DNA from: Chamaea fasciata
Taxonomy: Eukaryota > Chordata > Aves > Passeriformes > Sylviidae
Assembly (NCBI GenBank): GCA_029207755.1
Contig: JARCOQ010000006.1
Span: 22,356,890 to 22,420,889 of the forward strand
Length of the DNA stretch: 64,000 nucleotides
Direction of reading: 5' to 3'
Shown: positions 1-13,600 of the stretch, one piece after another
Position numbering within the stretch: position 1 is the first letter of the stretch
Layout: each line of letters starts with the position of its first letter
Notes under the pieces: model-generated
What the model saw: the letters and a program-made list of their open reading frames with translations, nothing else
Database searches by the model: none
What the model was told of the DNA's origin: nothing
Translations under genes and position numbers: made by a program

Positions 1-420
1 CACTAGCATAGCATTTTCAAGGCTTTATGACCTCTGCAAAATGAGCAAAACAAAAACTGACAGACCATTCTGTATTCAATTAGTCTTTGGTAGTTAGAAG
101 ATGAGAGAAATTGCAGAAAAATAATATAAAGTTATATAAAACAATTGCTCAACAAACTCAGAATTTTACTCTTATACCTACAAACATTTTATTTAAAACG
201 CTGGCAAATCCTGCCAACTCCCAGCTACAACTGCAGTCAGGCATAAGCAACAGCTGGAGCCAATAAGCATTTCACAGGCCATTTTCAGATGTGCCTCACC
301 TGCATGAGGCATGAAAGTGTAACAGCCTACCTAGCCAGCAAAGACTGCTGTCCTTGTGCATGTCTCCAAAAGGATTTGAAAGGTGCAAGTCTCATTCTGC
401 ATCAGACCAAAACCAAATGT

Positions 421-450
421 CAAAAGAAAAAAAAAAAAAAAAGAAAAGCA
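421..450. repeat. Poly-A / A-rich tract
   Basis: An A run interrupted by single G and C bases. No retroposed sequence is recognisable immediately upstream. Confidence 0.85.
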
Positions 451-1783
451 AACAAGAAGTAAGGTTCTCTGCTATACAGCTGCAGCTGAAATACCCTCTC
501 CTATGTAGCAATGCTGAATTTCATTCCAGAAGGTCCAAAAAAACTGATAAGTGAAAACATGAAATAGACAGAGAAAGGTACAAAAGAAATCACCAAACAA
601 AGCAGAGCCATAAGGGCTCAATCTTATTACTCTTTCTATAATTGTGATCACAATAATAAGCAACAATGAAGTACTGGTGCCATTAAATAAGTCAACAAAA
701 TTTGTGAAGTCCAGTTTTAGTGACACACCTAATCTCCTTGTAACTCTTCTATACTAATGCCAAGGATGGAAAAAAATAAAAAGTTTAGTAATTCTAAACA
801 CAGAGGTGAAGTCTGTTCCCTCCAGCTCAAGAGAGAAAAAATGGGATAGGCTGGTCTCTGCCCAGCTCAGCTGTGCAACATTAATGGTTAGGTACAAGTG
901 TGCAAATGTCTGTGCTGTCAAAACTGCCACCCCTGCTCTGCCAAACCTACCAAGAGCTCATTTTCCTGCAAATAATGACTGCACAGAGTCTGGGAGAGCA
1001 TGAGCACTTGTGCTTCACCACACACTCTAGGCTGTTTCTGTGCATTTGAGGTATTCCAGGTTTAAAGAGGTTTAGTTGACAGGTTCAGACCAGTAGAACA
1101 ACTTTTTAGTGCCCAGTTTCACGTGACAAATAATCAATAATGAATTCTCAGTGTAAAAAGTCTGGGATCATTTTCTGGGTTAAAACTCTTCTGAGATGTC
1201 TCAAAATACTGCTAATTTAAACAGTGGTAGAAATCCAGAGAATTTTACAAATTATCTGGAAGCAGAGAAAAAAAATCCTAGAGTGGCTAGTGTGCTAATG
1301 CAATTTCAGACACATTTGAGAAAATTCAAAATCTCACTGTAGCATAAAACCTAAAATCTGCAGCAGGGGGGGCATAGAGAAAAAGCTTAAACCCCCTCTG
1401 CAAAACCAATATGCAGCAGAAATCCACATTTAGAGACTGACTTACAGGCAGTTCCACGAGGGAGCTGGGGTTCACATCTCCCAGTACATTTTTGCTCAGC
1501 TGAGGCTTTCTCACAGACATAAGCTCCACTGCAACTGGCTTTGAAGTCCTGTGCACACCTGCATAGATTACAAAGAAGGGAAGGCAGGTCTCTCCACACC
1601 CAAACTGTAAATTAACAATGCAACATGTCAAGTTAAGATATGCCCTCCGGCACCTTGTTTTAAAGTCAGACCAATGGCTGACAATCTCCTGATATGTTTA
1701 ACCCTTTCCCTGGAATTCACACCCAGTTTTCAGTCTTCTGAAAGAAGAAACAAATTTATAGGAGTAGCTGCGTGGGTTTGGTT

Positions 1784-1814
1784 GTTTTTTTTGTTTTGTT
1801 TTGTTTTTTTTTTA
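1784..1814. repeat. T-rich (TTTTG)n-like tract
   Basis: A T run with regularly spaced single G bases. The open frame 1,674-1,886 that crosses it is not a gene. Confidence 0.85.
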
Positions 1815-3964
1815 ATGTATCAGTTCAAACCTTGGCCTTCTGTTTTAATTCAAAACAGGAACTTATTTTTTTTCTGCACAAAATAGAAGAAAGTTACCAC
1901 TGTACTGATTTGACTTTTGCAAAGTGCTTTGGACAGCAATAGCTTTGGCTCATGAATATGTCACAGGCTGAAGAGTGCAAGGCTTTGCCTCTCCATTTCA
2001 TCTGTTACTCCTTCATAGAAGGGGAAGAATCCTCTTCTGTGGATAGGTCATGCCAATTACTGTCCTTTATTTCACCAAAACCCTTCAGGAAGTTATGATC
2101 TTTCATCAGAGAAGTGTGTCACCAGTAACTACAGCTTTGAAAAGGACTTTTAACTGAAGTAAGAACAAGTATAGTCACTCAGACTGCAAGACTTCCTAGT
2201 CTTACTGTACTCTTTCTCCCTACTTCCTCTACTTTGTCATGGTGGCTCAGTAATCAATCACACTCATCATGTCCCATCACTTCAGATCCAATTGTAGATG
2301 TCAACTAATTCCTGTCCTGTAATATTAGCCTTCTCCTGACCTAACCTCCTCTGGACCCCATCTCATGTCACAGATCCTACAGCTGTGGGGAACAAGCATG
2401 TGAAAGCAAAGGACCTTGCTGACCACCTGGAAGTGATTTTTGCAGGGGAGAGCCTGCTGTGACTCCATGCTCCAGCACTCCCTTTATTTCACAAGTTTGC
2501 ACACAAGCAGATATACAGACACAAAGCTGAGCTACTGAGGGGCTGCTGGGGCTGGGCAGGAGTGCATCTCACATCTCTTTAGCCACCAGCACGAGGCCAA
2601 CCACACACCCACTTACAGAAAGGCATAGGGCCCCACTGACTTGCTGCAGCCATCTCCATGTCTCCCACTTGCTCTTCCAGGAAAATCATGCAGCCCACTC
2701 TGGTCTGTGGTGCTCCTTGGTGACATCCCAACACCCTCCACCCTGGAGGTGAGAGGCTTGGAGGCATTTAGATTGGGCTGCAATTTTATAGTGTGGACCT
2801 GGTGGTCGAAACCATCATTGTCCCAGAAGTGGTAACACCAAAGAGAGGAGCTGAGCCAGAGAGTCACGAGACTGCAGTTCATCCTCTGAAGCACCAGAAG
2901 TCAGTGATGACTTCTGCACCCAGGTGTTGGTCCTTACAGCAAGACCTAAAGTACTCCTGACCAATGATAAGGAAGATCATCCAGGTATCCAGCTGTACTA
3001 CTGGAAAATTGTGCTCATCTGCCCCTGACATACAATTGTGACATACAATTCAACTGCCAGGTGCTAGAAGGCTCTTCATTTGAGACAAGTGCAGACAAAA
3101 GCCAAGAACTGAAGTCTATATGGTAAAATATGCTTTTCAAATCTTAAATGAAATTTCCACATCTGGATATTCTTTGACAGTTTGGTTTTGGGGGAAAAAA
3201 TAAATAAAATAATGGACTTTATGTTCCTTTTTCTCTCTCACACACACATCTCTTTCCTTGTCACAAGCCCACAAGGAAGGGATACAACCATGTTTTTCAG
3301 AAAGCAGGAACAATCTAATAAAATTCAAAAAGCTGATTTTCAGAAGTTTCTTCTCTCAGTTGAAAACAACTGTGACTCTGATAAGCATTATTTCTTCATG
3401 TGTCTGTTTAAGGTGGCTTAGTTGAAGGATCTAACTCCAAGCACTTTGGTACATATCACTATCTTCATCAAAAGGAACTAAATATACTAGGACACAAGCA
3501 AAAAAGGAAGAAAAACAAGATTAGGGAATGGCAACCACCAGCCATATTAAAGAATGTCAAAAGAAAAAAGAGACAGAAATAGGACCCAGTTTCTTCAGGT
3601 GAAAGCTGAACTTGTGTCTTTCATTCAAAGACAACCAGACAACAAGAGCAAACCATCAGATTGCCCGATGAGTGTATGAAATGGAATAAGGAAAAAACAG
3701 AGCTGATTAACAGAGGAGGGATGTAAAGAAGGACCACTGCAATGCAGTGGTGGTTTCTTCATTGCTTTTAAGAGCATCTTGAATTCCAGGATATTTCTCC
3801 ATTGAAGGAAGTCTGAATTCAGGTGTAGATTTTTTGTTGGATTGTTTGTTCTCCTACAACTATGCAGCCAATCTAACAGGAGTAGTCAATGCTGTAAGAC
3901 ACTCTGTTGCACCCCAGAATGTTATTGCTTTTGGGGAGCAGATTATATAGGAAAATGTGATCAT

Positions 3965-4009
3965 AATCTTTTCAAAAAAAGAGACAGAATCTTTTCAAAA
4001 AAAGAGACA
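3965..4009. repeat. 23-bp tandem duplication
   Basis: Two adjacent copies of a unit beginning AATCTTTTC followed by seven A and GAGACA occupy 3,965-3,987 and 3,988-4,009. They are identical apart from the end of the second copy, so the duplication is recent. Confidence 0.95.
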
Positions 4010-4076
4010 AGTAAGCAGCTCCCTAGACTCATGTCTAAGGCGATATTCCAAGCATTCTGTGTCTCCTGTCTCCTAT

Positions 4077-4121
4077 TAAAAAAAAAAAACCACCCAACAA
4101 ACCCCCCCCCCCCAAAAAAAA
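4077..4121. repeat. Homopolymer block A-C-A
   Basis: A run of about 12 A, a short CCACCCAACAAA link, 12-13 C and then 8 A. Such a block is prone to slippage and sequencing error, and it abuts the left end of the unidentified repeat at 4,140. Confidence 0.9.
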
Positions 4122-4139
4122 GACACCAATAGAACCCCA

Positions 4140-4232
4140 TTTCCATTTATAAAATGTACACAAAGAATGCAAAGGAGAATACACAACACAAACATCCCAC
4201 CACCCCTAGGGAGATGACAGATAACAAGAGAC
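4140..4232 (-). repeat. Unidentified dispersed repeat, copy 1
   Basis: These 93 bp align with 10,557-10,646 in the same orientation, at roughly three quarters identity by eye. The best block is an 18-bp perfect match, AAAATGTACACAAAGAAT. A poly-purine/poly-C stretch (4,077-4,120) abuts its left end. The strand is assigned from copy 2, which has AATAAA just past the repeat on the minus strand. I do not recognise the family: an LTR edge, a retrotransposed 3' UTR or an old LINE end are all possible. Confidence 0.6.
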
Positions 4233-7200
4233 TACCAAGGTCTCATGCCCAGATTGTGAGATCAAAAGGAAAAAGGCCCAGATAGGGAACTTCTGCTATA
4301 TAGTTGAAAAGTCAGCAAGCCAGTGACTTGTTGCTTGTTGCCTGATAAATTTCTAAAGACTAGGACAACAAAATATCCCAAAGTCTTCCTCCAAGAGGCC
4401 AGGATGAGGAATGGTATTTCAGATGGTTCCAGTGGATTGAAGCAATTGGTTTTCCTTCATGGGGTGTTAAGTGGATCTTTAGGCTTTTTAATGAGCACAC
4501 CTTAAACTCACCAACAGATTAAAAAGGGTGTGCAGATCCAAAATAAAATGTAAGACAGATGGATGGATGGATATGAAGACCAGAACAGAATTAAAGCAAT
4601 CAGCTGTGCCCAATGCTCTTTCTGGTCAAAAAATGACTTTTAGAAAACATGCCAAATAATGCCAGCACCTGACCTCAATTACCTTATTTTTCCTGCTTTC
4701 TGCTCTGCTTTCACTTTTATCTCAAGAGCCTTTTATCATCAGCATCTTAAGAATCCAAACCTCTCAATTCCCTCAATGAGAAATATAGTGCATTAGCCAT
4801 AATAAGCAGAACACTGAAGTGACTGTCCTGATATTGATTTTCTCATATTAGTAACATAGAATGTAACCAACACATAAAAATGGATTACTTTAATTTCAAA
4901 GGAACGGGCAACTAGATCTAACCTCAAAAGTGAAAATAGCACTAGGGAGTGTCTTGCGTATTGTAATTCTGAATTCACACCACTTTGGCTTAGCTGGAAG
5001 AGAAACAAAGATCCTCTGAAAGTATTAGGGAATTTGAACTTTTGGGAGGAGCAGCAATCAGTTCTACCCTGAGCTAATCTTAAAGGCAGAGTATCTCTAC
5101 ACTCAGTAGAGAGGTACCTCATTAATTCCGTGAAATATTGATACATAAACTGAACAAAGTGTAATTACTTTTCCTTGAAGGCCATTGCAAGTAAAGGCTT
5201 GGAGTTCCCACTGCCAGGAGTTCCCTCCAAATATGTCATGAATCTAATTGACCTGTTATCTCAGAGGTACAAAACCAATACATTTTTATAAAACTGTGGT
5301 TCAGAGGAAGAGATGCTTACCCTGACTGCTTCGGATCCACCGGGCTCCTCAGCCTCCTATCTTCCATTTTCACTCCTCAGCCAAATTGCCACCCCTCCTC
5401 ATAATTCCAGATATAAACTTCAGTGTTTTAAAAACTCTTCCTATTGTGCAGACACTGAGAAACCAATTGGCAGATGCCCTCCTTATCCTACAAACATCTC
5501 TATACTGTGTTTTAGTCACTGGCCAAATCTCATTCAGCTGCCTTCAGAAAACTAATTTCTGCCAGCATTCTGACACTCAGTATTGGGCATCCACCTCCCT
5601 TGCTTCATGTTTGAACAGAATTACCCTCCTGATCTTCTTGTTCTTCTCTGAGCCTGTCTGACCATGTAGCCAGGTGTTGCTGTAGAGTTAATATTACAGA
5701 GTCTGGTATTACTCATCAATACTGCAGAGGTGCCTGGGCGCCCTGGTAAGGATCAGGACTTACTGGGCCAAGGACTGTACAAACAGTAAGGAACAGCGCC
5801 TGCCTGCAAAGCCTGAAATCTAAACACACAGTGCAAGCAAAGGCAGGGCTCCCATTTCCCTTTGACACGTGAGAGGGAGTGTGACCTCCCTCTGACCTTT
5901 CATCCAGCACTGACAAGGAGGTTCTGCTCCATGGGGCTTTCCTCCTGCAAGAATCCCCATCTCCTCTGGCAAGGAGAAATTCCACGTTCCTTGGGGATCT
6001 CCCTTGACACACCTTGTGTCACACCTTGCTGCACAGCCTTCATACTCATGCAGGGCTGACCCCTGCCCACATCACATGCACACAGCTCCCCCCCCCCCCC
6101 ATGGCGGCCCATGTACACCTATGCACCCATACACACACAGACACACAGGCAGGGCATTCTGCCTAGCCCGAGGAAAACTCAGGACTGCCCACTTTGCCCT
6201 TGGGCAACAAAAAATTCCCCACACACTGCACCCTAATCTGAAACTGCATCTGCACCCAGGTCTCACAGCACTTGCTTCTAAAGGGCATCTACAGCAGCTT
6301 TTCCTTTCACTGCAATATGATCTGATTCACACTCAGAGTTGTGTGACGTGACACGACACACACCCTTGAATTCACCCATGTTCTATTTAACACTGGAAAC
6401 AGACCAGTGTCTTCAGGCCCACATGTAGGATGCAGCAGTGAGCTTCCCTGTGTTGGTTTTGGTGATGGCACCACACTACTTTTGGTCACCACCCAAACGT
6501 GGCCTCACAAGTGACTCCCTCTTTAAGCCAGAATCAACTCTCCATGTCTATCAGCATCTCACCTAACTGGTCACTGCTATAATGGTAGACAGCCTTTAAA
6601 TGAGTCAAGTAAATTCCAGGGAAAAAAAAAAAAAAGTATGGCTAGATATGAAGTGACTGATGAAGTAAACCAGAAGATCATTTACCTTTGGGTGCTTGGT
6701 GGTACTCCTGAGTCATGAGAGCATGCTCACATCAGTTGCTCTGAAGAGAAGAGAAAGCAAACATTAAATTGACAAATAATTAAGGTTAGCCAAGCACAAC
6801 TTTAGAATTTATTTCCAGAGGATAAAACCATGACTGCTGTTTGAGATGTCCTTAAGGATAAAAAACTACTTTAATTTAACCCTCAGACTGCTATAACACT
6901 TTCTCTGGGATTTCCCAGATGGAAGTATGTGTGAATGAGCTCTGCAGACCATGTGTTACAAACCCAACATTTCAGGAAGCGTACAGACTGACTGCACATT
7001 CTCTGAATAAAATGTGGATGTTCAATAGATCTGGAAGCTCTGGAACACGTTTGGCTTAGTGTGCATGCTCAATTCTGTTGAGTAACATGAATGAGCAGAG
7101 CAAATCCAGAATCCGGAACACTTCAGACTTATTATACTAGGGACTCACACAGGCAGAACAACACTATCTGAAACCCACAGGACTTTCAGACTGGCTGTGT

Positions 7201-10200
7201 ACATACTGGGTAGCCAATCTTTGCATGTGTTGTAGAAACAGTGCAGGTTTCCAGATTTATGTCAGCTCAGACAAGGATCAGTCACTGAGCAGGGCTTCCC
7301 ACTGGCTGGAAACCCTGGGCCAGTGTAAAAACTCTGAGGTTCTGTCCAGGAGCATTCCTGCAAGGAAAATGGGGCATTGTCAGGACCACTCAGATCTGTG
7401 GGGGCTCTGTGTTATCCCCATGGCAACAACAAGGGCTTGCCCCTGTCCACTTTGCCTGTGGCATACAGCTGCTTTCTTCTTCAGACAGCCTGTGCCTGGT
7501 GTCAATATCCAGAAGGTTGTGCTTGTTTGTTTGTACTAGCCCAGATGAGGAGCCCATACAATGCTAATTATATGCTGTAGGTACCTGTTAAGCCATTTTA
7601 CAGACAGTTGTGTGCCTTTATAATTTAAAGGGACAAGGGCAGTGAGTTACATGTAAATGAGGTCTGGCTTAGTGTCACAGCATCTATAAAGGACACAAGA
7701 GAGTCAAATAAACTGAGGAGCCCTTTTCTTCTGTGCATTCCTGCAGAGGAGGTGGGCAAAGCGGAGGCTGGTGTTGCCTGCTGACAGGAAACAGGGGTTT
7801 GTTAGCACAGCCAGAGGCACTGCCCTAAAGGAGAGTGTACCTGCCAAGAATAGGGTGTAGCAGAAGCCTCTCCCCGCCAAACCCCAACCAGCAGGTTGGG
7901 ATTGGCACTGAAGGGAATGCCAGCAGCAGTCCTGAAGGGAGGGAAAGGCTGCACATGAGCTCTCCTATCCCAAACCCCTGGGGCAGCTTCGCATGCAGCA
8001 GCACTGCCTGCTACTCAGAGGATAAACCCAAGAAGAAATGTGCACAAAGGGAAAACCAAGAGAAGGAGGAAAATGGCTAGGGAAGTAAAGTTCATTGTAC
8101 CTACGGCCAAGTTTATGCAGCTATGCAGTTTCCTAGAAGGTAACACGTGATACCACAGCTTCAATCCATGAACAAATAAAATGGTATTAGTTTGCCCACT
8201 GCAGTCCAGCTTCAGTTATGATGCTTAGTGAAGGCAAAAGCCTGGCAGGATTTTTAAAAGGACCCGAAACTGCCTTGAATGACTTCTTCTGGAGAAATGA
8301 GGGTTCCAGAATTGCCTTCTTGTATACTGGCTTCATGTCACAAGACATCGATGATGGAGACAGTGAAGAACTTCTTCCGAAAGTCTGGCATTCTTGTGTG
8401 TCCTTTCTTCCAGATTATTCCATCTCTCTACATTAATATTAGTCATATCAGAAAACCAACACCAGAAACTGAACCAGAAATTATATTTCTTTTCTCTTAG
8501 TTTGGATGCTGATCTGAGAGGGTGGATGAGCTGATGCAACTTAACAGAGGCCCGAGATTTTTAACTCTACTGACTTTCATGAAAATATGCCTGATTTGCA
8601 CATGCATTGTGCTTGGTCACCTCTTGGCAAAGTTTTGCTTTCACAGACATCACTTTGGCACAGCATTGGTGATGCTGAGGACTTCCTACAGTGGAGTAGG
8701 TGTCTGCCTGAGCAAATTACTGGTTCCCCCCTTCAGATGGTCATTCCTGATCATCAGGAAGAAGTCATTTTGGGGAAAGATAAAATTTCAGCTTCTTAAC
8801 TGGCCCATCTATAAACCTGAATGGATTTATGCAAAATGAAGAGGTCTCTGGAAATCCAGGAAGTGCAGTGCCAGATTGAGGAGTCATCTCACAGCTTGTT
8901 ACCACTGCAGGCAGGCATGGTACAGGAGGTGTTCCACAAACCACAGACATGGCTATGGAAAGGCCCACACTTCTCCCAGTGCTTTGCTGGATGAGCAAGT
9001 CCTAAGTTAAGTGCCACCCACTGGAGAAGCCACTCTTCTCTTCCCTCCCTGCTTTCCTTCAGGCCAGAGATACCTCCAGGGATTAGATCATCCCTTGGTG
9101 TCAGGATCTGTGCTGTGCTCGGTTGCCAGCCATGGGTGGGTGCGTTATTAGTCATATTTACACGTCTAAAGCATCATTTATGCAACCACCCCAGGGTATG
9201 GCTATAAATTCGCTCAGGATGAAAATCTGAAAAAGAAATTCAATAAGTAGAAAAACAGTGAGTTGATGCACCCCTAACAGCAAGTCAAATCTACTCACAG
9301 CAAGTTAGCTAATATGATTTACCACCAGATTTACTACAGAATGTGTTTGCTATTGAATGCTTCTTTAGTTGCTTTATGTTGCTCTGCTAGATGCAGTATG
9401 CACTTGGTATTTGTCTCTAAAAAGCAAAAAAGGAAGCTGAGGAGTCCCAACAAAGGCACACCTCCAGGGCTCCCACAATAGGCAATAAAGAGACTTCATA
9501 GGCCATGACCATACAGAAGTTATTTATCTACCTAACCTGGGGCTTCCAGGCTGTCACTCTGTCTGTGTTCAAAGTACATGTCTCTGTGGCACTGGGATGC
9601 CACTGTCCTTGTAGAGCAGTAAAATCACAGAAACTCCAGACAGCAATGGTAAAATATGAACCCAGCCTCAGAGGAATGTAACACATTACAAGCAGTTGAC
9701 ATGGTTTAAACATTTTCTTGACAAAAAAAAAGAGGACTCTATTTTAAAGGATTTTACTCATTGGGGAAATTAGGCATGGGAGCATGGGTCTTGTGGAGAG
9801 CAATTTCAAGTCATATCAATACCACACTACCAGATGGGCAGAAGTAAAACAGCAAAGTTGAAATAGTGTCCAAAATCTCCTGATGGAGTGCCCATCCTCA
9901 TTATGGGCTGCCTCTAGATCAGTTGTTGCAGGAGGAGCTGTGCTTTCCTCCTCCTATAGCACTGGGGAGGAATATAAAGCCAGGGCTGCAGCTCTCAAGG
10001 GAAGAAAGGAAATGTTGTGGAACCCAAAGAAAAGTACAGAACCAAGGAACTTCCACGTGGCTTTTGAGGCATTGGGCTGGCAGTGCCAGTCCAGATCTCT
10101 GGCTGCCTTGCTGCACCCATTTGCACTCATTTGCTTCTCCTCAACTTCTGTGGACTCTGCAGCCCAGGCCACTGCAAGAAAGTGGAGTGACAAGCAGCTC

Positions 10201-10556
10201 ACACACTGCCCATGCAAACACAGTATCACCATCCCATAATCCTACACCTGGTGTAGCCCAGTTTACCTGATTACATCACTTCTGTTCACATTAAGTGTTC
10301 ATTGTGAAACTCTCTCAAGACAGGAAAAACTAGATAACAGGGGAAGAGCTCCTCTGTGGAGATTGCCACAGATGATGCCTGTTCTCATTGTTCAAGAAAC
10401 CAGACAGAAAAAGACAGAAAAAAAAAAAGAAAGAAAACACAAGACCAGGAAAAAAATTACATCCAAAATGAAAAATTTCCCTGAGATGGCCTAAGCATGC
10501 CGTAATTATTCACAGCTAAGCTGTGCAAGGAATAATAAAACCAGACTTTATTTTGG
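4233..10556. other. Intergenic or intronic, no gene seen
   Basis: No coding exon, RNA gene or mobile element is recognised. There is a short GGAT run near 4,559-4,572 and a poly-C tract at 6.09 kb. The best open frames (for example 9,883-10,239 plus) overlap other frames on both strands and look like chance. Confidence 0.6.
6089..6100. repeat. Poly-C tract
   Basis: A run of about 12 C just before ATGGCGGCCC. It is followed by an ACACACAGACACAC-type stretch around 6,130-6,150. Confidence 0.85.
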
Positions 10557-10646
10557 TTTCCATTCACAAAATGTACACAAAGAATCCAAAGCAGGATACA
10601 GAGCAACATGCCCCACCATCTCTGGGAATCACAAGTAAAAAGAGAC
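10557..10646 (-). repeat. Unidentified dispersed repeat, copy 2
   Basis: This is the partner of 4,140-4,232, 6.4 kb away and in the same orientation. On the minus strand it is followed at once by AATAAA (complement of 10,547-10,552), as would be expected near a polyadenylated 3' end. The minus-strand frame 10,457-10,708 covers it and is hydrophobic, but copy 1 does not preserve that frame over the shared length, so coding is not supported. Confidence 0.6.
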
Positions 10647-13600
10647 AGATTTTTTAAAACTGTTTTGGAATAAATTGATTGTGTAAGAAAAAAAAATATT
10701 TTAAGCAATTCGCAGGAGTGGTGGGCACACCTGCTAAATTATTCGGGTAAAATCAACAACCCCAAAGATAAATTCATGTTAAAATTTCTGCAGTCGCTAC
10801 TATAAAAATAAACTGACTCCGCCTACTCTTCATGTCTTAACAACTCTAATCATAACCTGGGGCTATCCCCTTAGGTCATTTCTGTCCTAGACATCAGCCA
10901 TTATCCCTCAACATAGCAGCAGTGCTCTAGCCCTGATTCCTCTCTTCTTTATTTCATCCATCAGGATATCCTCCCCTCCTTCCACTCTGGATTGCATTGG
11001 CAGGTGTAGAGCAGAGGGTGGAAGCTTGCCTTGCCTGCAGAGAGAGAATATTAATCCCTTCCTGTTCCCTGGGAATGTAGGAGCTGCCTACCATGATGCA
11101 AGCAAAATCAGAGTTTATTTTTAAAATAGTACTGTCTTGATTTTTGGTGTTCCAGGTTTAGGAAAAAGCCTTGATTTGATTATGTCTCATGCTGTGTTCC
11201 TTAATGACCTCAAATTATGAAACTATGATCCAGAAAAAGCACAGTGGTTGGTATCACCACGTAGAATAATCTGCTCCAAAATGTTCTTAGACCTACAATC
11301 ACATACATCCCTAAGATTAATTAATTTATTTATTAGACTAAATCAAAACTTTCTGGTAGCAAATATATGTTGTTAATTGAATAAAAATAAACTACTGAAA
11401 GTAAAGCTATAACCTTTGCATTTTGCCAGTATTTTAAAAGCCTATATGTAGTACTAACTACAGAATTATTTGCCTAACAATTTTCCTATAAAATATGGTG
11501 AGATATTTTATTTACCTGGTTTCTGTTGGTTTAAAATAACAAAACCATTTATAAAGTCCCTTTATGGACTCAATATATGGGCCATATATTACAGTTTTTT
11601 CTCTGGTTTAGTAGAGTAAAATTTCTAGATTTACACAGCTAAATTAATGACAATGTATAATTTAGGACTCTGATTATCTAGAGATAATTTGCAATTCTAA
11701 ATTGTAATTGGCCTCACCAATTCAATGCAATAACTTGTAGAGCATCTGCATACAGGTTGCTACTTATAAACTTGCACAGAGCAGATGATAGCCATTTTAT
11801 TAAAGCACTAAAAATTGACAGTAAGTGATGGAAAGCTTTGATGTGATTTGTATTAAATGTCATTCTTGATAGGACACAGTATTTTTATTAAGTAGAATAT
11901 TTTTCTTCTATGTAAAGTACTAATACAAAACACAACAAACCAACAAAGCTATGCCAGCAGAAGGGATACTGTTGAAACACATTTCTAATTCCTTGAAGAG
12001 TCATGGTTTTTTGTTATTTAAGAGGATATATTGGTAGCATTAGAACTGTTTTGAAACCACACCTAGCAACAGTTCAAGGAATTAATTTGTTGAGCAAAAA
12101 ACTTTACATACAATCCCTGCACAATTCCTCTAAATTTTCAATATGAAAAAGTCTTGCAGTAAAATGTAACTAAGTCTACTAGTTAGATAGCTGAAGTTTG
12201 CTGCTCTTTATCCTTAGTTACAGCACTAACCCCAGGCAGCCCCAGAAAAATGTCAATGGAGAATTGCAGCCAAGAAACCACCAAAGCTCCATCCTGTCCT
12301 GTGAATGTCGCATTGATTTCAGCAGTGTGGGACACATCTGAAAAGCTTTGATGAAAAATGGTCCTGTGCAGTTCCACTCTAGGATTCCTCTTTTAATTAT
12401 ACTATTCTCAAAAATTGTTAGTGCCAACAGCAGTGTACACTGGCCTAGGTTTGCTCCAAGTTTCTTTTATCCAGCAAGGCTAAGGAAAGACTTCTGCCCT
12501 GTTTCATGTGCTTTCCATGCAGAAAGTCTAGCCTATAAAGCACACCTTCCACTGTGGGATCCTAATGCTTTTAAAATTATAAACCACTGCAAACTTCCAC
12601 CTAACAGGAGAACTGCCATTGACTTTAATAGGAGTAAGACTGGTACTTCATTAATGCAGTGCAGATGATTTTTCATATCTTTCCAGGACAAAAGAGCTCT
12701 ATCAGCTTATATGGGTCATTATTGTCAGTTGTGTGTGAAGAGGCAAGTGGGTCTATTTCGAACTGTCCTTTGATGATTTATGATCCAGAATTGGATTTCA
12801 GAAATATCATTTCCTTAACAAGTACTAAGCCCTCTTTGATGTGTTTTCTCCCACTAATGACAAGTGTCCCATGAAGTTCATCATACTCCAGCAATGTTCC
12901 TCAAATTGTGGATTGCAACTCCTTTGAAGACCTGAAAGCATTCAAAAGAGGCCATGCCACTTGAACAAAAGCAGAGTTAGTCAGCTCAGTTCTTCCAGGT
13001 GGTGTTGTGTTTACTTGGCTGCTGGCGTTCACACCAGCCCAGCAACTATGATTTTCTTCTCATTGCTTATAATTGGCTGACATTAGTTCAGTCCCTTCAG
13101 CATATGGGTATGATTGTTTACTCTTGCAAGCAGTAATTACCAGCAATTTTCATTGCCTCATCCTAAAAGGACTGACCTGCTGTCAATTCAGGATGTTGTA
13201 CAAAAGATGGATAAACCAGAGAAGGTTGCATTTTCAGAAATTCTTGACATGTAATGCTCACAGGACAACAGACAATAACAGATTCCTAATTTTTAAAGAG
13301 GCAAATAATCAGTGGACTTGAAACTGCAGAACAGAGAGAAGAAGAGGCAGAGCATTCAGCTGGCCCCTATACCTGCAGAAAAACTTTCTTTTAGGAGAAA
13401 AGTGCATTGTGTGAGTCAGGAAGGCAGAAAACTGGTTTTAAAGAGAGAGACAAAATGGAGACTCAAATAACACTCATCAAAATCAAGATGTTGAGAACAA
13501 AATTAGTCATGAGCCCAAAGAACACAAAAAGAAGAAAAACATAATTGCCTAATCATCAGCACCAAGAGCTGGATAACAGATGAGAGGGACTGGAGTTACA

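Larger units (their letters stand above)
1..4076. other. Intergenic or intronic, no gene seen
   Basis: AT-rich unique-looking sequence with only short A/T tracts and a TCTCTCACACACAC stretch near 3,230-3,248. Open frames are under about 100 codons and show no family features. No repeat is recognisable by eye, though old diverged copies may be present. Confidence 0.6.
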
